Shown piece after piece: positions 8,853-18,128 of a stretch of DNA of 64,000 bases; position 1 is the stretch's first letter, and every line of letters starts with the position of its first letter. A model generated the notes under the pieces. That model did not search any database and was not told where the DNA came from. It worked only from the letters and a program-made list of their open reading frames with translations. A program made the translations under genes and the position numbers. The stretch lies in the NCBI GenBank assembly GCA_021733665.1, contig JAHREI010000007.1, positions 62,001 to 126,000 on the forward strand. Reading direction: 5' to 3'. Source of the stretch: Bacillus subtilis. GTDB taxonomy: Bacteria > Pseudomonadota > Alphaproteobacteria > Rhizobiales > Rhizobiaceae.

Positions 8853-9165
8853 GGGGTGAGTGCCTCTTCATCGTCAGAATTTTACCGGATCGGGGGAAGT
8901 CTTCAATCCAAGCCGGTCTGTGTTGAAATCTTTGTGCATATAAGAACTGCGAAACCGTAATTCTATAGAACAGTGTACAGAGCGTTTCAATTCGAAACGG
9001 GCAGTTAAAAACGCTCTGTTAATTTCTTTAGCCGCAGTTTCGGACGGATCGAAGTGGGAATAGAAAATAGGCCGGTGACTATTTTCCCGCGTAGGCGGTG
9101 CCCACTTTTCCTAAGACTGCTCGGGTTATATAGAGCAATCACCTCAGCGCGATTGTTCGCACTTT
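8853..9165. other. Intergenic region rich in palindromes, no gene
   Basis: 313 bases upstream of the CobW gene and downstream of the creatininase-family gene. It holds the nested palindrome at 8977-9019 and, around 9090-9115, a stretch (GGCGGTGCCCACTTTTCC) that looks like half of the intergenic element found at 6.6 and 34.6 kb. No coding signal is seen. Confidence 0.6.
8977..9019. repeat. Nested intergenic palindrome
   Basis: Outer 11-bp perfect arms ACAGAGCGTTT/AAACGCTCTGT (8977-8987 and 9009-9019), overlapping a smaller hairpin CGTTTC/GAAACG (8983-8988, 8994-8999). The GAGCGTTTC core is typical of short repeated palindromes in Brucella/Ochrobactrum-like intergenic regions. Confidence 0.6.
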
Positions 9166-10011
9166 TCAAAGTGCCGGAGCTTCACCAAAAGCTGAGATGT
9201 CGAAACGATGCACATCTTCCATTAAGCCGGTGAGGCCTTTGACAGCATGAGCGATGATCTTTTCACCGTCTTGCGCATTGGCGCGAAGTGCATTGCCGGC
9301 GGCACCCTGTTTGTTCAGATCACTCATCATCCAACCGAAAGCATGAGGGCCATAGGCGCGCAGATATTGATAATCTTCAATGAACTGTCCCTGTGCGTTA
9401 GTGAAATTCTGTGCCTTGTCCATATGTACTAGCTCCGGCGCTAGAGCCAGCATCACTGAGGTTTCAATATAGCCAGCATGAATGTCCAGATGTTTCTGTT
9501 CAGGGCTGATCAGTTCTTCCGGTATGCCGAACCGTGTCCAGTGGGTTGCAACGGCCAGCATGCCTAATCGTGCGCGCAATTCTGTGGCGACAATGGTGGC
9601 AAGCGGGGAGTTGCCGCCATGGGCATTGAGAATAACCAGCTTGCGGATATTGGCGGCACAGAGATTTTCCCCGATACCGACCCAGCGGTTCACAGCTTCG
9701 GAAAAAGCCAGCGTACGACTGCCTTCTACATCCATATGCTCAACGGAATAACCGACCGGTTCGGTGGTCAGGAAACGGGCTGTAATATGTTCCGGAAGAG
9801 CATCGGCAAGGCGCGCAGCAATGCCGTCCGCAATAATCGTATCTGTTTCAAACGGCAGATGAGGGCCATGCTGTTCATGTGCACCCAGAGGCAGCACCGC
9901 GATGAGATTTTCCGGTATGGTTTCCTGCACTGTCTCTCCCGACAACAGGCTTGCGGGTTGCGTATTGGTTTCAGAAAGGGCGGAATTTGTATGCTGGGCG
10001 ATCTCCGGCAA
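9166..10011 (-). CDS. Creatininase-family amidohydrolase
   Basis: 281-residue metal-dependent hydrolase of the creatinine amidohydrolase fold, which includes creatininase, FAPy deformylase and MftE-like peptidases. Visible ligand motifs are GAHEQHGPHLPFETD near residue 45, NAHGGN near 150 and DIHAGYIETS near 195, with the Glu, His and Asp residues that hold the dinuclear metal centre in the family. No signal peptide. The start is a TTG (10009-10011) supported by AGAGGAG seven bases upstream. No creatine or pterin genes are adjacent, so the substrate cannot be fixed. The N-terminal 35 residues before the core are Ser/Thr-rich and not part of the fold. Confidence 0.85.
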   Translation of the reverse strand: MPEIAQHTNSALSETNTQPASLLSGETVQETIPENLIAVLPLGAHEQHGPHLPFETDTIIADGIAARLADALPEHITARFLTTEPVGYSVEHMDVEGSRTLAFSEAVNRWVGIGENLCAANIRKLVILNAHGGNSPLATIVATELRARLGMLAVATHWTRFGIPEELISPEQKHLDIHAGYIETSVMLALAPELVHMDKAQNFTNAQGQFIEDYQYLRAYGPHAFGWMMSDLNKQGAAGNALRANAQDGEKIIAHAVKGLTGLMEDVHRFDISAFGEAPAL

Positions 10012-10199
10012 AATATTTCTCCTCTGATTGTGCAGCTAGGGGCACAGCATAACGGCTGAGAAGAGTGTCGGCTATTCTAAATACGTCTTTAGGGCATATT
10101 TGACTGGATTCTCCTGTTCTGTTTTGTCGTAAGACTGTTGCTTGTCAGTGCTAGTGCATTCCATTAAGTTATATATCAGAGATAATATGCGCAGATGGG

Positions 10200-10730
10200 A
10201 TGACTATGAGTAAGACAGGGAAAGCCGGTATTCTTCAGCCGTTACAACATAGTGCGCGTATGATGCGAACGGTTCTGGCCACGCGTCTGCTGGAACACGG
10301 ACTTTATGCCGGTCAGGATGCTGTTTTGCTGAAACTCGCCGAGGAAGATGGTTTGCCGCCCGGTGTTCTGGCGCAGCGCTTAGGCGTGCGCCCGCCGACC
10401 GTGACCAAAACGATCAGCCGGTTGCAGGCGCAGGGATTTGTCACCAAACAGGCATCGGCCAGTGATCAGCGCCAGACCCATGTGTTTCTGACTGAGCAGG
10501 GGCACGATGTTATCCGAATAATTGAAAAGCTCGTGCGAAAAACTGAAAAAGATTGCCTACGCGGCTTTGAAAAGAAAGAGCGCAAAGTGCTGCTTAAATT
10601 ATTGGCGCGGATGGAGAATAATCTGAATGCGGCTTCGGTCGGTCGTCCGTTGCGTACAGCAACTGCGGATGAACTGACAGCGGATGATGCCACTGACGAT
10701 CACAGCGATAATGACAATGACCTTGATTAA
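10200..10730 (+). CDS. MarR-family transcriptional regulator
   Basis: 176-residue winged-helix repressor-type protein. The DNA-binding region reads GVLAQRLGVRPPTVTKTISR (about 60-80), followed by a wing with SASDQRQTHVFLTEQG, characteristic of MarR proteins. The C-terminus is an unusual acidic tail rich in Asp (TADDATDDHSDNDNDLD) that is not part of the MarR fold. Two in-frame starts exist (10200 and 10206); neither has a strong ribosome-binding site. It is divergent from the creatininase-family gene across 188 bases, so that gene is one candidate target. Ligand unknown. Confidence 0.88.
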   Translation: MTMSKTGKAGILQPLQHSARMMRTVLATRLLEHGLYAGQDAVLLKLAEEDGLPPGVLAQRLGVRPPTVTKTISRLQAQGFVTKQASASDQRQTHVFLTEQGHDVIRIIEKLVRKTEKDCLRGFEKKERKVLLKLLARMENNLNAASVGRPLRTATADELTADDATDDHSDNDNDLD

Positions 10731-10966
10731 GTTTGTTCAGTATCAATATTGCGTGCAAATTGTGCAGTAATGGCCGTTTTCTCCGAACAGAAATGGCTTT
10801 AATGCATAATTTGCCAGACAAGATGCAAAAAACCGGCTCGCTATTTGTTTAAGGATAATCTAGAGCTTGATAAGCAGAGATGGGATGAACACTGCAGATA
10901 GCAGAATGATCTGTTGGTGGACATCGTGACAGCGGATATGTTTGTTCAATAAGGGGCGGTTGGCTT

Positions 10967-11980
10967 TTGGCCCAGAAAATCAAACTTTCAACGATTGCTG
11001 ATGCGCTTGGCGTATCAACGGCCACGGTTTCTCTGGCGTTGCGTGACAGTCCTTTGGTGGCGGATCAGACCCGTGATCGTATTAAGGAACATGCCCGCAC
11101 GATCGGCTATATTTATAACCGCCGCGCTGCTTCTCTTCGCACATCCCGCTCCGGTATTATCGGCGTTGTGGTTCATGATATTATGAATCCGTTTTTTGCA
11201 GAAATTCTGCGTTCAATCGAAACAGAGCTCGACCGTTCCCGTCAGACATTCATTCTCAGCAACCATTATGACCAGCTGGAGAAACAGCGCACATTTGTTG
11301 ATACGCTTTTGCAGCTAGGTGCGGATGGTGTGATTATGTCACCGGCTATCGGTACGCCAGCCGAAGATATTGAACTGGCAGAAAATAACGGTCTTCCGGT
11401 TGTCCTCATCGCTCGTAATGTTGAAGGTGCGGATGTGCCGGTATTTCGCGGTGATGATGCCTATGGCATCAGTCTCGCAACCAACCATCTGATTTCTCTC
11501 GGGCATACTCGTATCGCGATGATCGGTGGTACCGACCAGACGTCAACCGGTCGTGACCGCTATCAGGGTTATGTCAATGCTATGGAAAAAGCCGGTCTGA
11601 CCGTGAAGCCGGAATGGCGTATTCCGGGGCCGCGCACCAAGCAAGGCGGTTTTGAGGTTGCGCCGCAATTTTTGTCTTTGAAAGACAAACCGACCGCAGC
11701 AGTGTGCTGGAATGATCTGGTCGCTATCGGCCTGATGAATGGTATTGCCCGTGCCGGTCTGGTACCGGGTGAGGATATCTCTGTGACCGGTTATGATGAT
11801 CTGGAAGAAGCGGCGATTGCCACACCGGCGCTAACAACAGTCTGGAACGGCCAGCGTGAAGTCGGTCGTCAGGCTGCACGCGCGCTGCTGGATCAGTTGA
11901 ACGGTGTTGAAATGCATAGTGATCAGCCGCTGATCAAACCTGAACTGCATATTCGCCAATCCACCAGCAAGCCGAATTAA
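10967..11980 (+). CDS. LacI/GalR-family transcriptional regulator
   Basis: 337-residue sugar-type repressor. An N-terminal helix-turn-helix and hinge (STIADALGVSTATVSLALRD, about residues 7-26) precedes a periplasmic-binding-protein-like effector domain with typical strands such as GIIGVVVHDIMNPFFAEI and VTGYDDLEEAAIATPALTTV. The start is TTG at 10967, supported by AAGGGGCGG about ten bases upstream; no ATG gives a full DNA-binding domain. No sugar transport or catabolic genes lie next to it, so it may act at a distance; the esterase gene downstream is separated by a hairpin and an AT-rich gap. Confidence 0.92.
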   Translation: MAQKIKLSTIADALGVSTATVSLALRDSPLVADQTRDRIKEHARTIGYIYNRRAASLRTSRSGIIGVVVHDIMNPFFAEILRSIETELDRSRQTFILSNHYDQLEKQRTFVDTLLQLGADGVIMSPAIGTPAEDIELAENNGLPVVLIARNVEGADVPVFRGDDAYGISLATNHLISLGHTRIAMIGGTDQTSTGRDRYQGYVNAMEKAGLTVKPEWRIPGPRTKQGGFEVAPQFLSLKDKPTAAVCWNDLVAIGLMNGIARAGLVPGEDISVTGYDDLEEAAIATPALTTVWNGQREVGRQAARALLDQLNGVEMHSDQPLIKPELHIRQSTSKPN

Positions 11981-12001
11981 TTAAGCATCTGTTACGGCCG
12001 G

Positions 12002-12032
12002 AGCTTCTCTCTCTCGTTGGAAGGGAGAAGCT
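12002..12032 (+). terminator. Possible terminator after the LacI-family gene
   Basis: 8-bp perfect arms AGCTTCTC/GAGAAGCT with a 15-base loop, 21 bases beyond the stop codon. It is followed by a T-containing but not continuous T-tract, so the terminator role is only probable. Confidence 0.5.
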
Positions 12033-12161
12033 TGCGATTTCGTTTGTAAATTATTTAATTTATATTGTATATTTTGAATTTATACTTTGTGAATATTTCA
12101 TATTTCGAACAATGTTTGCAATTAATTTGAGTATCTATTTTTATAATTTGGATATTTCAAA

Positions 12162-13208
12162 ATGTTTTGTTTTCGATTGTTAACTATATCCGCTGTTTTT
12201 ATTGCTGTGCCAGCCATGGCGCAAACCAGTTTGAAAGTACCGGCCAGGGAATTACCTGTGCCAACCACGGTCAGTCCCCAGATGCAGAAACTGATTGGAG
12301 CCCCCCTTAACCCGGAATGGGTATTGAAGCCTGCAACCGGGGAGGAATGGAAACTGATTTCAGATGCTCGTGTGGAAGCTGCAAAAAAAAGATTGCCTGT
12401 TCTCGCCGAGCGAATGAAAGTGACTATTGAAAAAAGCATGATGGGCGGTGTGAAGGTTTATATTATTACACCGCAGACCATTGCTGCAAAAAATCGCGAT
12501 CATGTGCTGATTAACTTACATGGCGGGTGTTATGTTTTGAATCCGCAAGAGGCAGCTTTGCCCGAGGCTGTTATGATGGCCGGATTTAGCGGAATTAAGG
12601 TGATCGCTGTCGATTACCGGATACCACCTGAAGCCTATTATCCGGCGGCTCTTGATGATGGCATGGCGGTTTGGAAAGAGTTACTCAAAACCGTAAAGCC
12701 GGAAAATATTGGTATTTTCGGTACCTCTGCCGGCGGCGGGTTGACACTTGCGATGATGCTGCAAGCCAAAACCGACAATATACCTATGCCAGCTGTTATT
12801 GCTCCGGGTTCACCAATGTCAGATGCCACGGGAACAGGCGATAGTTTTTATACAAATGCAATGGTGGATAATGTGTTTGTTTCAAGTGATGGCTTTTGTG
12901 ATGCCGGAACCAGAGTGTATGCAAACGGGCACGACCTCAGTGATCCTCTGTTGTCACCGGTTTATGGCGATATGACTGGATTCCCGCCGGCTATTCTTAC
13001 GACCGGTACGAGAGATCTTCTCCTGTCCAATACAGTGCGTGTTCACCGCAAGCTCCGTCAGGCAGGGATAGACGCAGCGCTTCATGTCTATGAAGGACAG
13101 TCGCATGGGCTCTATTTGCGGGATGAGACAGCGCCTGAAACCAAAGAGGTTTTTGCAGAAATAACGGCTTTTTTTAACCGCTATCTGGGGCAGAAAAAAT
13201 CCGACTGA
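12162..13208 (+). CDS. Exported alpha/beta hydrolase (hormone-sensitive-lipase-like esterase)
   Basis: 348-residue esterase of the HSL/bacterial esterase family IV type. Signal peptide at residues 1-20 (ending AVPAMAQ) predicts export. The oxyanion-hole motif is INLHGGCYVLN, with Cys where the family usually has a third Gly (HGGG). The nucleophile elbow is FGTSAGGG, and the acid and His strands are TTGTRDLLLS and YEGQSHGLYL. It sits alone between AT-rich upstream sequence (12040-12160) and a convergent terminator. The upstream composition differs from the surroundings and may indicate acquisition by transfer. Substrate unknown. Confidence 0.83.
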   Translation: MFCFRLLTISAVFIAVPAMAQTSLKVPARELPVPTTVSPQMQKLIGAPLNPEWVLKPATGEEWKLISDARVEAAKKRLPVLAERMKVTIEKSMMGGVKVYIITPQTIAAKNRDHVLINLHGGCYVLNPQEAALPEAVMMAGFSGIKVIAVDYRIPPEAYYPAALDDGMAVWKELLKTVKPENIGIFGTSAGGGLTLAMMLQAKTDNIPMPAVIAPGSPMSDATGTGDSFYTNAMVDNVFVSSDGFCDAGTRVYANGHDLSDPLLSPVYGDMTGFPPAILTTGTRDLLLSNTVRVHRKLRQAGIDAALHVYEGQSHGLYLRDETAPETKEVFAEITAFFNRYLGQKKSD

Positions 13209-13237
13209 GTGTGCTGCAACTAAGTCGTTGGCGAAAT

Positions 13238-13267
13238 GACGGCCACATTTTTAAATTTGTGGCCGTC
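13238..13267. terminator. Bidirectional terminator between convergent genes
   Basis: 10-bp perfect stem GACGGCCACA/TGTGGCCGTC, flanked by AAAT upstream and TTT downstream. It lies between the esterase and the convergent amidotransferase-like gene. Confidence 0.8.
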
Positions 13268-13272
13268 TTTGC

Positions 13273-14025
13273 TTATTTGCCAGCATGTTTACGCACGGCA
13301 TCGCCGAAAGCATGGAAGATTTTTGCCGAAGGGGCATCACTACGTACCCAATATTCCGGATGCCACTGCACAGCCAAAGCAAAATCCTGGGCATTTTTCA
13401 CGGCTACAGCTTCAACTGTGCCGTCTTCTGCAACGGCCTCAGCGGAGAGCTTGTCTGACAGGCGATCAATAGCCTGACGGTGTACCGAATTGGTGTTAAC
13501 GCTACTGCTTTCCAGAATGGCTGCGAGGCAGGAGTTTTCAGTGACTGCAACCGGATGACAAATGGCATAGCGTTCATCACGAATGGTCGAAACCGGTGCG
13601 CGATGGTCGTTTTTACCGTCCAGTTCCTGAATGTCATTGGCCAGTGAACCGCCAAGCGCAACATTCATTTCCTGCAGGCCGCGGCAGATACCGAGAACCG
13701 GAATACCGCGCTCTATTGCTGCGCGGATCAGCGGCAGAGTAGTTGCATCGCGATCCGGATCAAACGGGCCATGTTGCTCGGTGGCGTCCTGTCCGTAATG
13801 TTCCGGATGCACATTGGAACGCGAGCCGGTAATCAGCAGGCCATGAACGGCAGCAAAAAGCGCGTCATGATCAATCTTCTCACGCAGGTTGGGAACGAGC
13901 AGCGGTGTGACTTCAGCAACTTCTGCAAGCGCCGTAATATATTCAGATGGTGTGGCATGCCAGTTATTGCCGTCAATATCACGAATATCGGATGTAACAG
14001 CAATCAAAGGGCGGGATTTCTGCAT
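13273..14025 (-). CDS. Gamma-glutamyl-gamma-aminobutyrate hydrolase family protein (peptidase C26)
   Basis: 250-residue class I glutamine-amidotransferase-like hydrolase. The catalytic Cys lies in GICRGLQEMNVALGG (about residue 113), the catalytic His and Glu in VQWHPEYW (about 220), and the family loop is LLITGSRSNVHPEHYG. PuuD-type members hydrolyse gamma-glutamyl-GABA in putrescine catabolism. No other Puu genes are nearby, so the exact gamma-glutamyl substrate is open. No signal peptide. The ATG at 14023-14025 begins MQKSRPLIAVTSD, with the first beta strand directly after it. Confidence 0.86.
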   Translation of the reverse strand: MQKSRPLIAVTSDIRDIDGNNWHATPSEYITALAEVAEVTPLLVPNLREKIDHDALFAAVHGLLITGSRSNVHPEHYGQDATEQHGPFDPDRDATTLPLIRAAIERGIPVLGICRGLQEMNVALGGSLANDIQELDGKNDHRAPVSTIRDERYAICHPVAVTENSCLAAILESSSVNTNSVHRQAIDRLSDKLSAEAVAEDGTVEAVAVKNAQDFALAVQWHPEYWVRSDAPSAKIFHAFGDAVRKHAGK

Positions 14026-14497
14026 GATAAAACAGGCCTTGTCATGGTTGCGCGTGGCAGGGTCAGACTGTTTGGCGCTCTATTGCTACGATTGAAAGGG
14101 CCGGATAAAAATTAAAACCCGCAATTTTGAAATTCAGGTCATCAGTTTTTCAGGCTTAAAGGCTATCTACTGCAAAGCGCATTGCTTGGAAATGATTTTT
14201 CTTATCGCCCGCGCAGGTTGTGCAAGTGTGAAATTATGGAAAACACCGCTTGCAAAGCCGCAAAATCAGGATAAATAGCGAGCGCTGCCATGTGAAATTG
14301 CCTCATAGCGCCGGGACACAGCGTATAATCAAAATTTTAAATATATTTTTATAGTTATAATTCATATTAGCCTTGTCACAGCATTAACAACCTATGGCGT
14401 TGATTTTAATGTGAAAAAACACTTAAAAGTTGAAAAAATTGAAACTTATTTTTAAAGTATTTTGGACATACTTCCCCGTGAGGGGGAGCTGTAACAA
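14026..14497. other. Long AT-rich divergent intergenic region
   Basis: 472 bases between two divergently transcribed genes. No credible coding frame. AT content rises sharply at about 14320-14470, with TATAAT at about 14322 but no well-placed -35 box. It must hold the promoters of both flanking genes. Confidence 0.5.
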
Positions 14498-16822
14498 ATG
14501 ACGTGGTTATTTAAAACCAATATTCCGGTGGATGTTCGCCTGTCATTTGTCAGAGCGCTCTATGGTAATCGGGAAACTTTATGGTTTGGGCTGGCAGCAC
14601 ATTTGCTGACCTGCGCGGTTATTTATTTAAAAACCAATGATATTGTTTTCGCAGGTTTCGCGGGCTCGTTTGCACTGGTTACCAGCCTTCGCATGCTGGA
14701 TATGTATATTTTCGACAGGGCTGACTTTAGCAAATTATCACATGATAAGATCAATCGCTGGGAGTTGCACTATCTGCTAGGGGCTTGTGCGATTTGTTTG
14801 TTGCTCGGGCTTTTGTGTTTTTACAGTACATATATCATTGAGGATTCTTTTGCCGAGCTTGCCAGTCTCGCTGTCCTGCTTGCTTCGGTTGTGTCGATTG
14901 TCGGCCGCAATTACGCGTCACGTAATGCTGTGGTCATGATGTCGGTCTGTGCTCTTTTGCCCGTTCTCGCGGGCTTTGTTTTAACGAATAGTATTTTTCA
15001 TATTATTATCGGCGCTTTGCTGGTGCCGTATTTTCTCAGCAATATTCAGATGGCCAACGGCCTGCGCCAGTCACTGTTTGCGGCTGTGATGAATGAGCGC
15101 CGTCTGAGCACAGTTGTCAGTCGTTTCGATACAGCGTTGAATAATATGCCTCAGGGACTGGTCATGCTGGATGGCCGGGCAGCTATTGCTGTCGTCAACA
15201 AGCAGGTGCGGGATATGCTCAATATTTCGCAAAATATCAGCCTGTTGAATCGTTCTTTTGAAGTTGTGCTGCGTTATTGCAGCAAGCATGGCCTGTTTCC
15301 GCGTGAAGAGTTGGATAATGTGCGTATGCGCATTGATGATCTGCTTGAAGGACGCCGTCAGCGCGATGTTTTTCAGTTCGGTGATGAGCGTTATATTGAA
15401 GTTATGTGTAATCAGCGCCGTGAAGAAGGTGCCGTGCTGATTTTTGACGATGTGACTGGTCGTATTGAGGCCGAAGCGCAAATTCAGCATATGGCGCGTT
15501 ATGACGGTCTGACCGGATTGCCAAACCGTTTCTATTTTGAAACGTTGGTGCGCTCGCTGACAATCGATAGTCAGCCTGATGATTTGGTCGCATTGGTTGT
15601 AATCGATCTTAATCACTTCAAGCACGTGAATGATACTTACGGGCACCATGCCGGTGACGAATTGCTGCGTCAGTTTGCTGAACGGATGGCAACCCTTGAT
15701 TCCCAACGCTTCGTTGCTTCACGCTTCGGCGGTGATGAATTTGTATTATTTATCCGCGGTATTAAAAACCGTGCTCATATTAACAGCGTGATGGATGAGG
15801 TGATCTCTTATCTGTGCGGTGTTTATGAGTTTGCTTCACAGCAGATTTATCTCGACATCAGCGCCGGTGTGGCCGTTGATGTGAAGAAAAATCTGGATCT
15901 TCGTGGCTTGCATGTGAATGCCGATCTGGCACTTTATGAAGCAAAAAGCAGTGAGCATGATCGGTGGGTTGCCTTTGTTGAGGCGATGGATACCAAATAT
16001 CGCTCACGGCAAAAGTTGAAAAATGATTTGCGGGAGGCGGTCAGAGCAGGGAGCCTGACCGTTGTGTATCAGCCGATTGTCAGCCTCAATTCTCTGCGTA
16101 TTGTCGCGGTGGAAGCACTGTCACGCTGGCATCATCCGCAACTGGGGCCAATCGGCCCTGCTGACTACATTCCGCTGGCTGAAGAAATGGGCATTATCAC
16201 AGAGCTGACGCAATTCATGTTGCGCCGTGCCTGTGAGGATTGTGCAAGCTGGGGTCATAAGATCGGTGTATCCGTTAACTTATCTGCAATCGACCTGAAA
16301 AATCCGGGGATCGTTGAGATGGTCGTGGATGCTTTAAAGAAAGCACAATTACCATCTTACCTGCTTGAAGTGGAAGTAACAGAAAGTGCGATTATCAGTG
16401 ATCGCCTTAAAACCTGTGATATGCTTCAAAAGCTAAAGAACTCTGGTATTAATATCGCATTGGATGATTTTGGTACCGGCTATTCCAGTCTGAGTTATCT
16501 GAACACACTTCCTCTGACCAAGGTTAAAGTTGATCGTTCATTTGTACGTGATATTGTAACTGACCGTCGTGCATTTATGTTGCTGCGCGGTGTTACGCAG
16601 CTTTCCCATGAGCTGGGTTTCGGTGTGACAATTGAGGGCGTGGAAACAGAAGATCAGCTTAAGCTGATCCGTGGTACCGGTGGTGCAGATTTGGTGCAAG
16701 GTTTTTTGCTTGGCACACCGCTCAGTGCTGCTGAGATCAATACACAGCTTGAACAGTCACTTACAATTACACCGAAAAATTACAAGGTTTGTGCAGAGAC
16801 AGACGGCCTATCTTCCCTTTGA
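14498..16822 (+). CDS. Membrane GGDEF-EAL cyclic-di-GMP enzyme
   Basis: 774-residue bifunctional-type c-di-GMP signalling protein. Six or so hydrophobic segments fill residues 25-185, then a PAS-like segment (205-325), a GGDEF domain and an EAL domain. The cyclase signature is intact (GGDEF, 411-415) but the inhibitory I-site RxxD is absent: the equivalent position reads SQRF (402-405). The phosphodiesterase signature is intact: EAL at 539-541, NLSAIDL, EVTES, DDFGTG (654-659), KVDRSF and EGVET. Both activities are therefore possible. It is a single gene, preceded by AGGGGGAG-type ribosome-binding sequence. Lack of the I-site suggests no classical product inhibition of the cyclase. Confidence 0.93.
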   Translation: MTWLFKTNIPVDVRLSFVRALYGNRETLWFGLAAHLLTCAVIYLKTNDIVFAGFAGSFALVTSLRMLDMYIFDRADFSKLSHDKINRWELHYLLGACAICLLLGLLCFYSTYIIEDSFAELASLAVLLASVVSIVGRNYASRNAVVMMSVCALLPVLAGFVLTNSIFHIIIGALLVPYFLSNIQMANGLRQSLFAAVMNERRLSTVVSRFDTALNNMPQGLVMLDGRAAIAVVNKQVRDMLNISQNISLLNRSFEVVLRYCSKHGLFPREELDNVRMRIDDLLEGRRQRDVFQFGDERYIEVMCNQRREEGAVLIFDDVTGRIEAEAQIQHMARYDGLTGLPNRFYFETLVRSLTIDSQPDDLVALVVIDLNHFKHVNDTYGHHAGDELLRQFAERMATLDSQRFVASRFGGDEFVLFIRGIKNRAHINSVMDEVISYLCGVYEFASQQIYLDISAGVAVDVKKNLDLRGLHVNADLALYEAKSSEHDRWVAFVEAMDTKYRSRQKLKNDLREAVRAGSLTVVYQPIVSLNSLRIVAVEALSRWHHPQLGPIGPADYIPLAEEMGIITELTQFMLRRACEDCASWGHKIGVSVNLSAIDLKNPGIVEMVVDALKKAQLPSYLLEVEVTESAIISDRLKTCDMLQKLKNSGINIALDDFGTGYSSLSYLNTLPLTKVKVDRSFVRDIVTDRRAFMLLRGVTQLSHELGFGVTIEGVETEDQLKLIRGTGGADLVQGFLLGTPLSAAEINTQLEQSLTITPKNYKVCAETDGLSSL

Positions 16823-17227
16823 AGAGTTCCCATCCGATGGCCGTTATCTTTTAGTATAAATCAATATATCTCCGAAAATACAAATTGTTTGCACGCAAAT
16901 GCAAAAAACATCGATTGCGTATCATAGGGTACTTGCTTTTTCCGCCACATAAAGAGAAATGGTTACCAGTCTATTTGCAGTCTGTCGTCAGGCGGCTGGT
17001 AGGCGGGGTGATGCCCGTGAGGGATATTGCTGTTTCCAGACGATTCGTATTTTGCAAAGCAGTAAGCTGTGAGGGCAGGTTAGTGCTTTGAAAATATGCT
17101 GTATTTTAGATTCGACTTAAATTGTCAGGATCTTGAAACGGATAGCATATGCAATGTGCCTGAGTGCGCAGAAGCATTGGGAATAGCTGCACCATAGCTT
17201 TAGTTCCTTGGTGGCGGGCGATAATTG
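16823..17227. other. Non-coding gap, nothing recognised
   Basis: 405 bases between the GGDEF-EAL gene and the acyltransferase gene. Short frames here lack ribosome-binding sites and family resemblance. I see no RNA gene or clear terminator. Confidence 0.45.
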
Positions 17228-17974
17228 ATGGCAGTCTCTCAACCGGTTGCGAAAGCACCATCCATTTCGAATTTTGCCCGGCATATGCTGGAGTTTCTCG
17301 ATCGAGTGGAATACCGGCGGGTTATACATGCGGAAGATCTCGAAGAGATCGGCCGTTTACGTTATCGTTCCTATATGACACGCAATGTCATGGATGATAA
17401 TTTGCTCGGCACGATCATTGATGAGGTTGATCGAGACCATCAGGCCTATGTCTATGGCGTTTATATAGACAATATTCTGGTCAGCACATTGCGCGTGCAT
17501 CATATTACGGCGGATCACCGGATTGGTACCAGTGCCAAATTATTTCCGGATATTCTGGAGCCAATGCTCGATAATAATATGAGCTTTGTTGATCCGACTC
17601 GCTTTGCCGCAGATCCTGCCTATCTCACTGAATTTCCTGCTATTCCCTATCTGACATTGCGTATTGCCGCGATGGCATCGGAATATTTCAATGCCAGCTA
17701 TTGTCTGGCGGCAGTTAAGCCCGAACATATGGCATTTTATAAGCGCATTTTCGGTTCACAGATGCTGGCCGATCCTCGCGATCATGAAGGTTATGGTATT
17801 CAGGTTGGGCTGGGGGCTGCTGCCGTCAGTTCGATCCGCGATGCGGTGGCAGTACGTTTTCCGTTCTTTAAATCGCAGCCGCATGAGCGCCGGAATATGT
17901 TTGCTGATATGCGCACCGGTAATGTGCCGCTGACTATTCTGCCAACGGCCAAATATACGGGATTGGGCGCCTGA
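17228..17974 (+). CDS. FeeM-like N-acyltransferase (GNAT/autoinducer-synthase fold)
   Basis: 248-residue cytoplasmic protein resembling the N-acyl amino acid synthase FeeM / LuxI-like acyltransferase fold. Seen in sequence: RRVIHAEDLEEIGRLRYRSY near the N-terminus, where LuxI and FeeM proteins have their conserved Arg-Tyr region, then VYIDNILVSTLRVHH, a SFVDPTRFAADP segment, and PYLTLRIAAMASEYFNA, matching the core strands and helix. FeeM makes long-chain N-acyl amino acids from acyl-ACP; whether this protein does is inference. I prefer the ATG at 17228 over the in-frame TTG just before it. It is solitary, between a c-di-GMP gene and COX subunit IV. Confidence 0.65.
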   Translation: MAVSQPVAKAPSISNFARHMLEFLDRVEYRRVIHAEDLEEIGRLRYRSYMTRNVMDDNLLGTIIDEVDRDHQAYVYGVYIDNILVSTLRVHHITADHRIGTSAKLFPDILEPMLDNNMSFVDPTRFAADPAYLTEFPAIPYLTLRIAAMASEYFNASYCLAAVKPEHMAFYKRIFGSQMLADPRDHEGYGIQVGLGAAAVSSIRDAVAVRFPFFKSQPHERRNMFADMRTGNVPLTILPTAKYTGLGA

Positions 17975-18128
17975 TCTGACACAGCAACAGGCATTGCAGC
18001 AGATTGTCGCAACATTGCCTGTGAACTGGGCTTGCCTATTGTGGGAAAATTGTGATCAATTGCTCTTACAAGATTTCTGAACCGGAAGACGGCCGTAAAG
18101 GAAGATATCTTTGGGGAGGAATAAAGAT

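Noticed and set aside
7782-8960. Long plus-strand open frame opposite the CobW gene
   Set aside because: It is the antisense reading of the His-rich GTPase; the Met/Val-rich stretch comes from the complement of His and Asp codons. No ribosome-binding site or family match.
8853-9020. Zur operator upstream of the CobW gene
   Set aside because: No palindrome of the TGTTATAWTATAACA type; the palindromes present look like dispersed repeats.
16885-17091. Small plus-strand frame of 68 codons
   Set aside because: No ribosome-binding site, no domain, and composition like non-coding DNA.
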